A DNA stretch of 5,702 nucleotides from a bacterium. GTDB taxonomy: Bacteria; Elusimicrobiota; Elusimicrobia; Elusimicrobiales; UBA9959. This document shows positions 1-5,075 of the stretch, one piece after another. Position 1 is the first letter of the stretch. Every line of letters starts with the position of its first letter. The notes under the pieces are model-generated. The model had not been told where the DNA came from and ran no database searches. It saw only the letters and a list, made by a program, of their open reading frames with translations. Where the stretch lies: assembly GCA_021845705.1 (NCBI GenBank), contig JAJZVJ010000191.1, positions 1 to 5,702 of the forward strand. Direction: 5' to 3'. The position numbers and the translations under genes are program-made.

Positions 1-233
1 TTGAAAGGCTTGGGCGGCTCCGGCGGGGGGGGCGGCATCTCGCTTTTGGGCGGGGGGTGGAGGGTCAGGACCGAGCCGCACTGGTCGCAGTAGTTCTTCT
101 CCACGTGGTTGGCAAAACCGCATTCCCCGCAGATCTTTTCCAGGCGGGTATTGCACTTAAGGCAGTGGTCGCCAAGCATGTTCGGCAGGTAGCCGCACTT
201 GGGACATTTGATAACGGATTGCTTTGCCGGCAT
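1..233 (-). CDS. Double zinc-ribbon protein with proline-rich linker (N-terminal part; runs off the window)
   Basis: Reading from the ATG at 233, 77 codons stay open to the window edge, so the C-terminus is missing. Residues 10-52 hold two identically spaced zinc ribbons: C10/C13 with C24/C27, and C35/C38 with C49/C52, each CX2C-X10-CX2C. Residues 60-76 are a proline-rich stretch (PPPKSEMPPPPPEPPKP), which looks like a flexible linker to a further domain. There is no signal peptide, so it is probably cytoplasmic. The start lies 7 bases after the stop of the AccB-like gene and has only a weak ribosome binding site, so translation may depend on coupling. Proteins of this shape often carry a membrane, FHA or other partner domain after the linker, but nothing visible identifies which. 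The zinc-ribbon assignment is strong; the function is unknown. Confidence 0.8.
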   Translation of the reverse strand, partial: MPAKQSVIKCPKCGYLPNMLGDHCLKCNTRLEKICGECGFANHVEKNYCDQCGSVLTLHPPPKSEMPPPPPEPPKPF

Positions 234-240
234 TATTCTG

Positions 241-618
241 TTATTTGGGCTCTATAAAGAGGAGCGGCTGGCCGTATTCCACCGGTTTTCCGTCCTCTAT
301 GGAAATTATTTTCAGCAGGCCGTTGCAGGCGGCGGTTACGCTCTTGAAATCCCTGCCTACCTCTATGACCCCGAGCTCCTGCCCGGTCTTTACCGTGGAG
401 CCTTCCTTGAGGTGGTTGGTTTTGCCGGGGCGGGCGAAGCGGAATATTCCTATGGAGGGGGAAAGGACCGGCTCCAGGGAAGAGGCGATGCCGGCGTTGT
501 GTTCGGGGGTGTTGTTCAGCCTCAGGCTTATTTTGTCGTCGCCGCTTTTCCAGGTTATTTCTTCCAGGTCGGTAGTCTCCATCCACTTCGTCATTTTGGT
601 CAGTGTTTTAACGTCCAT
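241..618 (-). CDS. AccB/BCCP-like protein lacking the biotinylated lysine
   Basis: This 125-residue protein follows the layout of the biotin carboxyl carrier subunit of acetyl-CoA carboxylase. Its N-terminal segment (MDVKTLTKMTKWMETTDLEE) resembles the AccB N-terminal helix region, followed by a short linker at about 36-50 and a biotinyl/lipoyl beta-barrel at 51-124 (LSPSIGIF, VKTGQELGVIE, EDGKPVEYGQPL). In AccB the hairpin carries Glu-Ala-Met-Lys, with biotin on the lysine. The gapless match here is E86-V87-G88-R89, so arginine sits where biotin should attach. K92 is three residues away and out of position. The start is supported by GGAGG nine bases upstream of the ATG. It sits 47 bases after cdd, with no accC alongside. 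It is probably a non-biotinylated AccB paralogue, perhaps structural or regulatory; that role is inference. The fold is confident; catalytic carrier function is doubtful. Confidence 0.82.
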   Translation of the reverse strand: MDVKTLTKMTKWMETTDLEEITWKSGDDKISLRLNNTPEHNAGIASSLEPVLSPSIGIFRFARPGKTNHLKEGSTVKTGQELGVIEVGRDFKSVTAACNGLLKIISIEDGKPVEYGQPLLFIEPK

Positions 619-665
619 TATTTGGTTCCTCCGTAAATCCGATATTCCCGTTCAGCGGCTCCCGC

Positions 666-1121
666 TTACAACCCGGCTTCCGAGGGGTCGAACGCGTGCG
701 GCAGGAGCTTGCCCGCCGTGGTTATGGTGATCTTTTCCTTCTTCTCCAGCGGCTGCCAGTCCAGGTAGATCATTTCCGCGTCTTTGTGCGCGAACTCTAT
801 TATCACCTGGCGGCAGGCCCCGCAGGGCTTGGCCGACTTCGCGGCCACGCAGAGGGCCTGGATCTTTTTTTCTCCGTGGCTCACGGCCTTGAAGATGGCT
901 ACCCGTTCCGCGCAGATGGCCAGGCCGAAAGAGGCGTTCTCCACGTTGCAGCCCGTGTAGATGCGGCCGGAATCCGTAAGCACCGCCGCGCCTACCGGGT
1001 AGCGCGAGTAGGGGCAGTAAGCTTTTTTCTGGGCGGTTTTGGCCGCTTCTATGAGCTTTTTGCGCATGGCCGACTTGCCGTTATTCCTGGCCGCGCTCTT
1101 CCTGGGTTGCTTTTTAGCCAT
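666..1121 (-). CDS. cdd: Cytidine deaminase
   Basis: Cytidine deaminase hydrolyses cytidine and deoxycytidine to uridine and deoxyuridine plus ammonia, in cytoplasmic pyrimidine salvage. The family signatures are present: YCPYSRYPVGAAV at 35-47, the substrate-binding NVENAS at 59-64, C70-A-E72-R with zinc ligand and catalytic glutamate, and P99-C100-GA-C103-R with the other two zinc cysteines. LLPHAF at 139-144 matches the usual C-terminal motif. Three cysteine ligands indicate the small homotetrameric class. At 151 residues it is about 15-18 longer than Bacillus Cdd because of a basic N-terminal tail (MAKKQPRKSAARNNGKSAMRK). The first ATG is chosen because GGAGG ends six bases before it; the internal Met19 has no such site. 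The ATG begins one base after the mtnP stop, so the two are co-translated. Confidence 0.96.
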   Translation of the reverse strand: MAKKQPRKSAARNNGKSAMRKKLIEAAKTAQKKAYCPYSRYPVGAAVLTDSGRIYTGCNVENASFGLAICAERVAIFKAVSHGEKKIQALCVAAKSAKPCGACRQVIIEFAHKDAEMIYLDWQPLEKKEKITITTAGKLLPHAFDPSEAGL

Positions 1122-1122
1122 T

Positions 1123-1986
1123 TTACCCCTCCAGTATCAGCTTCAGCTTGGCGTAGGTCTTGGCGGGAAAATTTTCTTTATGCGTGAGCAGGGAGGTCTT
1201 AATGAATGAAGGGCAGGCGTTGCGGCAGCCGGCTTTGGCCACCAGCGGCACGGCTTTTACCAGAAGGCGGCGGATATTCTCCACGTTCGCGTGCACGGTC
1301 TCCGAGACCTTGTGCTGGTCCACTTCTTCGCCTTCCTTCCAGCAGTCATAGTCCGTTACCAGGGAAACGGGCGCGTAATGAAAGCCGGCCTCGCGGGCGA
1401 GCTTGGCCTCGGTGGCCATGGTCATGCCTATAATGTCGTAGCCCATCTTGCGGTGGTAAAAGGATTCTGCCTTGGTGGAAAAGCCGGGGCCTTCCATGCA
1501 GATATAAGTCCCGCCCTTGTGGGACTTGATCCCGAGCTTTTCAGCCTCGGCGTACATCATGTCGGAGACTTTCATGCAGAACGGCTCGGCCAGGGGGACG
1601 TGTCCCACTATGCCGTCGCCGAAAAAGGTGGAGGGGCGGCCCTTGGTCTCGTCCACGAACTGGTCGGGGAATACGAAATGGGTGGGGGCCAGTTCCTGCC
1701 GGAGGGAGCCGACGGCGCTGGCCGAGATTATGGTCTTGACGCCTATGGACTTGAGGGCCCACATATTGGCGCGCTGGTTTATTTCCCCGGGGAGCATGGC
1801 GTGTTTGCGGCCGTGGCGGGGGAGGAATACCACTTTTACGCCGGAAAGGGTTCCGAGTATAAGGTTGTCGGAGGGGCTGCCGAAGGGGGTTTTTACCTTT
1901 ATTTCCCTGACGTTCTTGAGTTCCTGCATGGCGTAGAGCCCGGTTCCGCCTATCACGCCTATTTCCGCCAGTACCTTCTTAGCCAT
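1123..1986 (-). CDS. mtnP: S-methyl-5'-thioadenosine phosphorylase
   Basis: This 287-residue member of the PNP/MTAP phosphorylase family probably cleaves methylthioadenosine with phosphate to adenine and methylthioribose-1-phosphate, linking polyamine and SAM by-products to purine and methionine salvage. Visible motifs are GGTGLY at 13-18 (phosphate loop), PRHGRKH at 56-62, GEINQRANMWALKSIGV at 67-83, SASAVGSL at 88-95, MEGPGFSTKAES at 164-175 and TDYDCW at 211-216. The aspartates of TDYDCW mark adenine-type (MTAP) rather than guanine-type (PNP) specificity. GMTMATEAKLARE at 187-199 has Thr where Pro is usual (PEAKLA). A longer reading from 2025 exists, but the ATG at 1986 is preferred: AAGGAGAGG precedes it and homology begins there. 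It leads the downstream operon with cdd. A relaxed-specificity purine phosphorylase is the main alternative. Confidence 0.93.
   Translation of the reverse strand: MAKKVLAEIGVIGGTGLYAMQELKNVREIKVKTPFGSPSDNLILGTLSGVKVVFLPRHGRKHAMLPGEINQRANMWALKSIGVKTIISASAVGSLRQELAPTHFVFPDQFVDETKGRPSTFFGDGIVGHVPLAEPFCMKVSDMMYAEAEKLGIKSHKGGTYICMEGPGFSTKAESFYHRKMGYDIIGMTMATEAKLAREAGFHYAPVSLVTDYDCWKEGEEVDQHKVSETVHANVENIRRLLVKAVPLVAKAGCRNACPSFIKTSLLTHKENFPAKTYAKLKLILEG
1126..1132 (-). promoter_or_regulatory. Ribosome binding site of cdd embedded in the mtnP 3' end
   Basis: GGAGGGG on the minus strand is formed by the last two sense codons of mtnP and is followed by TAAA and the cdd ATG. The mtnP stop lies between the site and the start, so ribosomes finishing mtnP are positioned to restart on cdd. 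This is translational coupling read directly from the sequence. Confidence 0.8.
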
Positions 1987-1989
1987 TAT

Positions 1990-2000
1990 CCTCTCCTTAA
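1990..2000 (-). promoter_or_regulatory. Ribosome binding site fixing the mtnP start
   Basis: On the minus strand, TTAAGGAGAGG precedes the ATG at 1986 with a short spacer. It supports this start over the in-frame ATG at 2025, which has only GC-rich sequence (GGCGGGCCGGCC) in front of it. Confidence 0.75.
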
Positions 2001-2049
2001 GCCTTAATAAAAAGAAATCTCGCATGGCCGGCCCGCCAAAAAGGGCTAT

Positions 2050-2092
2050 TTGCCATTAATATCTATTTTATAATAAATAGACCCCATAAAAA
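2050..2092 (-). promoter_or_regulatory. AT-rich candidate promoter/operator region of the mtnP-cdd operon
   Basis: After the glyA terminator and the repeat element, the sequence turns sharply AT-rich just upstream of mtnP. The minus strand reads CTATTTATTATAAAATAG (2080-2063), which offers TATTAT or TATAAA as a -10 box. The same stretch is an inverted repeat, CTATTT-N6-AAATAG, and a third CAAATAG lies downstream. I find no good -35 hexamer at the right distance, so the exact promoter is uncertain. The symmetry could be an operator or simply AT-rich chance. Confidence 0.4.
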
Positions 2093-2096
2093 CACA

Positions 2097-2112
2097 GGTT
2101 TTCCTGAAAACC
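2097..2112 (-). other. Small palindrome, possible weak hairpin
   Basis: GGTTTT-CAGG-AAAACC on the minus strand forms a six-base stem with a four-base loop, followed four bases later by five Ts. It resembles a weak second terminator for read-through from glyA, or a protein-binding palindrome. The stem is AT-rich and weak, so the role is uncertain. Confidence 0.3.
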
Positions 2113-2152
2113 CCGGCCTGAAGGAAAAGCAAGAAAAAGACCGCGGGATGTC

Positions 2153-2317
2153 CAGGCGGAGACCGTGGGGGCAGGGTTAGCAAAAGCCTGCCGGAGGCCT
2201 GAGCTTACGTAAGCGCGAAGGCCGAGGCGGGGAGTTGCGAGCACGGTGTGCGTGTGGAGCGAAGCGACAATGCTCCGACAACGTTTTTGCGTTCCTGCCC
2301 CCACGGTATGCCGCCTG
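2153..2317. repeat. Intergenic inverted-repeat element, copy 1
   Basis: A 14-base perfect inverted repeat (ACCGTGGGGGCAGG at 2162-2175, complement at 2294-2307) encloses about 118 bases. It extends outward by a further seven paired bases (CAGGCGG at 2153-2159 with CCGCCTG at 2311-2317). Inside are the 12-base palindrome GCTTACGTAAGC (2203-2214), GGAGC...GCTCC pairing (2256-2276), and motifs shared in opposite orientation with the element at 3689-3837: a 29-base core at 2198-2226, TGGAGCGAAGCGACA at 2255-2269 and GCACGGTGTGCG at 2241-2252. There is no credible protein here; the open frame across it is repeat sequence. It resembles a dispersed REP/MITE-like intergenic element, but I do not recognise a named family. 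Confidence 0.8.
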
Positions 2318-2341
2318 AATGCGCTTGCTTGCTCGTAACAG

Positions 2342-2370
2342 AAAAAGCCGCGCATTTTGCGCGGCTCTTT
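2342..2370 (-). terminator. Rho-independent terminator of glyA
   Basis: On the minus strand AGCCGCGC-AAAAT-GCGCGGCT forms a perfect eight-base GC-rich stem with a five-base loop, followed by TTTT. It starts about 21 bases after the glyA stop, in the right orientation to end the glyA transcript and isolate the mtnP operon. The plus-strand reading has only a poor T tract. Confidence 0.9.
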
Positions 2371-2390
2371 CTATATTTTGTGCTCCAAAC

Positions 2391-3641
2391 TTAATTTTCG
2401 AAGCCGGGGTACATGGGGAATTTGGCGCAGAGGGTTTTAACCTGCTCCTTTATCCCCTTCAGGGCCTTATCGTCCGCCTTATGCTTGATGGCCTCGTCTA
2501 TGAAGGTCGCTATGGCGGCCATATCCCGGTCTTTCAGGCCGCGGGTGGTTACCGCCGGCGTGCCTATGCGGATGCCGCTCGTGACCATGGGCGACTGGGG
2601 ATCGAACGGGATGGTGTTCTTGTTCACCGTTATCCCGGCTTTGTCCAGGGCTATCTCGGCGTCCTTGCCGGTCACGTTCTTCGCGCGCAGGTCCACGCTC
2701 ATCAGGTGGCAGTCCGTGCCGCCCGATACTATGCGGTAGCCGCGGGCCTGCATCTCGCGCGCGAGTTTCCGGGCGTTCTTAAGTACCTGGGTCTGGTATT
2801 CCTTGAAGCTGGGTGAAAGCGCCTCTTTAAAGCAGACGGCTTTGGCCGCCACCGCGTGCATGAGCGGCCCGCCCTGGTTTCCGGGGAAGTTGGTGCGGTC
2901 CACGGTTTTGGCGTAGGGGGCTTTGCAGAGGATCAGGCCGCCGCGCGGGCCGCGCAGGGTCTTGTGGGTGGTGGTGGTGACGATGTCCGCGTATTCCACG
3001 GGGGAGGGGTAGATCCCGGCCGCGATGAGGCCCGCGTAATGCGCTATGTCCGTTACCAGGAAACATTTCCAGTTGTCGGCGGCGCGCTTAATGCGGGCCC
3101 AGTCCCATTTGCGGGAATAGTTGGAGGCGCCGGCCATGATGAGCTTGGGGCGCTCTTTTTCTATCAGTTTCTCCATCTCGTCGTAGTCCAGCAGTTCGGT
3201 CTCCTTGTTCACGTTCATGGTGATTATTTTGAAATAGCGGCCGGAGAAGTTGAGGGGGTGGCCGTGGCTGAGGTGGCCGCCGTGGCTGAGGTTGAGGCCC
3301 ATTACTTTGTCGCCGGGGTTGATGAGGGAGAGGTAGGCGGCGATGTTGGCCTGGGTGCCGGAATGGGGCTGGACGTTGGCGTGGTCGGCGCCGAAGAGCT
3401 TTTTGGCGCGGTCTATGGCGAGTTTTTCGGCTATGTCGACGTGTTCGCAGCCGCCGTAGTAGCGCTTGCCGGGGTAGCCTTCGGCGTATTTATTGGTGAG
3501 GACGCTTCCGAGGGCCTCGAGGACGGCTTTTGAGGTGTAGTTCTCGGAGGCGATGAGCTCCAGGTTGTTCTGCTGGCGCAGCACTTCGCCGTGGATGGCC
3601 TTGTAAAGCAGGGGATCGCTTTTCTTGATTTCGTCGTACAT
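2391..3641 (-). CDS. glyA: Serine hydroxymethyltransferase
   Basis: GlyA is the PLP-dependent cytoplasmic enzyme that interconverts serine plus tetrahydrofolate with glycine plus 5,10-methylene-tetrahydrofolate, the main source of one-carbon units. At 416 residues it matches the usual length of about 417. Motifs run in order: LELIASENYTS at 27-37, EGYPGKRYYGG at 54-64, HSGTQAN at 93-99, the PLP-stacking loop HGGHLSHG at 120-127, D198-IA-H201 for the cofactor ring, TTTTHKTLRGPRGG at 222-235 with K227 as the Schiff-base lysine, and TSGIRIGTPA near the C-terminus. The frame continues upstream through the repeat element, but the start at 3641 is chosen: AAAGGAG sits eight bases before it and homology begins there. 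A terminator follows. It is separated from the phosphatase gene by 244 bases, so it may have its own promoter or be read through. Confidence 0.98.
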   Translation of the reverse strand: MYDEIKKSDPLLYKAIHGEVLRQQNNLELIASENYTSKAVLEALGSVLTNKYAEGYPGKRYYGGCEHVDIAEKLAIDRAKKLFGADHANVQPHSGTQANIAAYLSLINPGDKVMGLNLSHGGHLSHGHPLNFSGRYFKIITMNVNKETELLDYDEMEKLIEKERPKLIMAGASNYSRKWDWARIKRAADNWKCFLVTDIAHYAGLIAAGIYPSPVEYADIVTTTTHKTLRGPRGGLILCKAPYAKTVDRTNFPGNQGGPLMHAVAAKAVCFKEALSPSFKEYQTQVLKNARKLAREMQARGYRIVSGGTDCHLMSVDLRAKNVTGKDAEIALDKAGITVNKNTIPFDPQSPMVTSGIRIGTPAVTTRGLKDRDMAAIATFIDEAIKHKADDKALKGIKEQVKTLCAKFPMYPGFEN

Positions 3642-3688
3642 TTGTTGTTCTCCTTTAGAGCTAAAAGACCGCGAGGCGCTTAGTCGGT

Positions 3689-3837
3689 GCGGCAAGGGTA
3701 TGGGCCCGTCGCTCACGGCGTCGCGCACACCGTGCGCGCGCCTCCTCTCTCGGCCTTCGCGCTTACGTAAGCTCAGGGCGAAGAACTGTCGCTTCGCTCC
3801 ATCCCGAGAGGTCGCTCCGAACCCATACCCTTGCCGC
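3689..3837. repeat. Intergenic inverted-repeat element, copy 2
   Basis: A 16-base perfect inverted repeat (GCGGCAAGGGTATGGG at 3689-3704, complement at 3822-3837) bounds a 149-base element between the phosphatase gene and glyA. Nested stems are CGCGCAC-ACC-GTGCGCG (3722-3738), CTCTCGG with CCGAGAG (3747-3753 and 3804-3810), CTTCGC with GCGAAG (3755-3760 and 3778-3783), and the central palindrome GCTTACGTAAGC (3761-3772). The core at 3749-3777 is the exact reverse complement of 2198-2226, and TGTCGCTTCGCTCCA (3787-3801) and CGCACACCGTGC (3724-3735) also recur there. The outer arms are unrelated to those of copy 1. It fills most of the 244-base gap; I see no gene and no convincing promoter in the remainder. 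Confidence 0.8.
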
Positions 3838-3885
3838 CCCTCCGAACCGCTTTTCATCGCAACACACGGCTACCGTCTGATTATT

Positions 3886-4338
3886 CTACTTCTTTTTTAA
3901 CTTTTCGAGCGCCGCTTGCACGGCGGACTTTATCAGCTTGAAGATCTCGAAATAGAAAAGGTCGTCGCGGCCGTAGGGGTCGGCAATGTCGCCGCCGCCG
4001 AAGCCGGCGTATTCGGCCAGGGTATGGGTTTTTTTCGCGGCGCGGGGGTAGCGCGCTATCAGCGCGGTTTTATGTCCGGCGGTCATGGCGAGTATCAGGT
4101 CCGAACTTTTTACCAGCTTGCCGGTCATCGGGACGGGGACATGTTTGAAGTCTTTTACGCCCTCTTTGGCCAGCAGGTCGGCCACTATCTTCGGCTGGGG
4201 GATGCCGGCGTGGGCTTCCAGGCCGGCGGAGGAGAACGTGAGGGGGAGTTTCCCGTCTTTGGCCAGCTTGGCGGCGTAGTAGTGGGCCAGCACGCTGCGG
4301 CAGGTGTTGCCGGTGCAGAGGAAGAGCACTTTTTTCAC
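3886..4338 (-). CDS. Low-molecular-weight phosphatase, probable YwlE-type protein-arginine phosphatase
   Basis: This 150-residue protein matches the LMW-PTP fold in length and motifs. The P-loop C8-T-G-N-T12-C-R14-S supplies the nucleophilic cysteine and phosphate-binding arginine. D120-P121 in GGDIADPYG is the general acid loop. A threonine at position 12 corresponds to Thr11 of Bacillus YwlE, which gives phosphoarginine specificity; tyrosine phosphatases usually have a bulkier residue such as isoleucine. The proline that normally follows CRS is valine here. The start is GTG at 4338, with GGAGGG six bases upstream and homology from the next residue; an in-frame extension to 4497 is arginine-rich shadow sequence inside rsmI. 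The GTG overlaps the rsmI TGA as GTGA, indicating translational coupling. Tyrosine phosphatase or arsenate reductase-like activity remain alternatives. Confidence 0.88.
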   Translation of the reverse strand: MKKVLFLCTGNTCRSVLAHYYAAKLAKDGKLPLTFSSAGLEAHAGIPQPKIVADLLAKEGVKDFKHVPVPMTGKLVKSSDLILAMTAGHKTALIARYPRAAKKTHTLAEYAGFGGGDIADPYGRDDLFYFEIFKLIKSAVQAALEKLKKK

Positions 4339-5069
4339 GCCAGGCCCTCCGTGCGGTCCTGGTCCGGGTCGGTTCCCTCTTCTTCTTCGTCTTCCCCGGA
4401 CCTTTCGGGGGGCCGCAGGAGCACCACCACTTCGCCTTTTACTTCGCCGGCGGCCTCTATTTTGGCTATCGTCTCGTCTATCGGCCCGCCGGTCCATTCC
4501 TCGTAGATCTTGCTTATCTCGCGCGCTACAACGGCGGTCAGGCCGGGGCCGAATTCTTCCCTGAGCATTGAAAGGAATTTTTTCAGCCGGTAGGGGGACT
4601 CGAAGACTATCACGGTCTTGTTAAGGGAGAAGGAGGCTTTCAGCGCCTTTACTATTTTGCTCCTTGAGCGCGGCAGGAAGCCCAGGAAAATGAAGGAATC
4701 GGCGGGGAGCCCGGAGCCGGCCGCGGCGGCTATCACCGCCGAGGGGCCCGGCAGGGCCGTCACTTTCATGCCGGTAGCCCGCGCCAGCGAAACGAGTTTT
4801 TTGCCGGGGTCCGAGATGCACGGCGAGCCGCCGTCGGTCACCAGCGCGGCGCTTTTGCCGCCCCTGAGCCAGGCCATGGCCCCGGCCACGGAGCGTTCGT
4901 CGTGCTCGTTGTAGCGGAAAAGTTTTTTCTGGATGCCGAAATGGTTAAGCAGCTGGGCCGTGCGGCGGGTGTCCTCGCAGAACACGGCGTCCGCCTCTTT
5001 AAGCGCTTCAAGCGCCCGCAGGGTTATGTCCTTGAGGTTCCCAATGGGGGTGGGGACGATGAACAGCAT
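4335..5069 (-). CDS. rsmI: 16S rRNA (cytidine-1402 2'-O)-methyltransferase
   Basis: RsmI uses SAM to methylate the ribose of C1402 in the 16S rRNA decoding centre. The 244-residue protein shows the tetrapyrrole-methylase fold signatures of this family: PTPIGNL at 6-12, EDTR at 32-35, TDGGSPCISDPG at 78-89 (usually DAGTP.ISDPG), LPGPSA at 106-111, FESPYRL at 156-162, ARE at 182-184 and KGE at 211-213. It is shorter than the 286-residue E. coli protein, lacking its C-terminal extension. Instead it ends in an acidic, low-complexity tail from about 222 to 241 (ERSGEDEEEEGTDPDQDRTE). The ATG lies six bases after the stop of the HD-GYP gene and has no strong ribosome binding site, so it is probably translated by coupling. 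The 3' end overlaps the phosphatase start. Confidence 0.96.
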   Translation of the reverse strand: MLFIVPTPIGNLKDITLRALEALKEADAVFCEDTRRTAQLLNHFGIQKKLFRYNEHDERSVAGAMAWLRGGKSAALVTDGGSPCISDPGKKLVSLARATGMKVTALPGPSAVIAAAAGSGLPADSFIFLGFLPRSRSKIVKALKASFSLNKTVIVFESPYRLKKFLSMLREEFGPGLTAVVAREISKIYEEWTGGPIDETIAKIEAAGEVKGEVVVLLRPPERSGEDEEEEGTDPDQDRTEGLA

Positions 5070-5075
5070 TTTGGT

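Noticed and set aside
654..666. AGCGG-N3-CCGCT hairpin at the cdd stop as a terminator
   Set aside because: The stem is only five bases, overlaps the stop codon, and has no T tract; the next gene follows in the same direction after 47 bases.
1291..2007. 238-residue plus-strand open frame opposite mtnP, and similar long frames opposite glyA (2856-3533), rsmI/HD-GYP (4902-5447) and the phosphatase (3916-4506)
   Set aside because: All lie antisense to well-supported genes and are rich in Gly, Ala and Val, as expected for shadows of GC-rich coding sequence. None shows a motif.
2153..2317. Integron attC site as an explanation for variable but complementary arms
   Set aside because: I looked for the GTTRRRY and RYYYAAC core sites at the arm ends and did not find them in either copy; there is also no cassette-like array.
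2068..2355. 95-residue open frame on the minus strand between glyA and mtnP
   Set aside because: It spans the glyA terminator, the inverted-repeat element and the AT-rich promoter region, has no ribosome binding site, and shows no domain. Repeat sequence explains it.
2030..2390. Riboswitch (for example a SAM type) upstream of mtnP
   Set aside because: I see no recognisable conserved riboswitch core; the structure present is explained by the terminator and the repeat element.
2153..3837. CRISPR array
   Set aside because: The shared segments occur only twice, 1.5 kb apart, in opposite orientation, with a gene between them.
3642..3857. N-terminal extension of glyA by 72 residues
   Set aside because: The extension is the repeat element read as protein; a strong ribosome binding site and the conserved N-terminus place the start at 3641.
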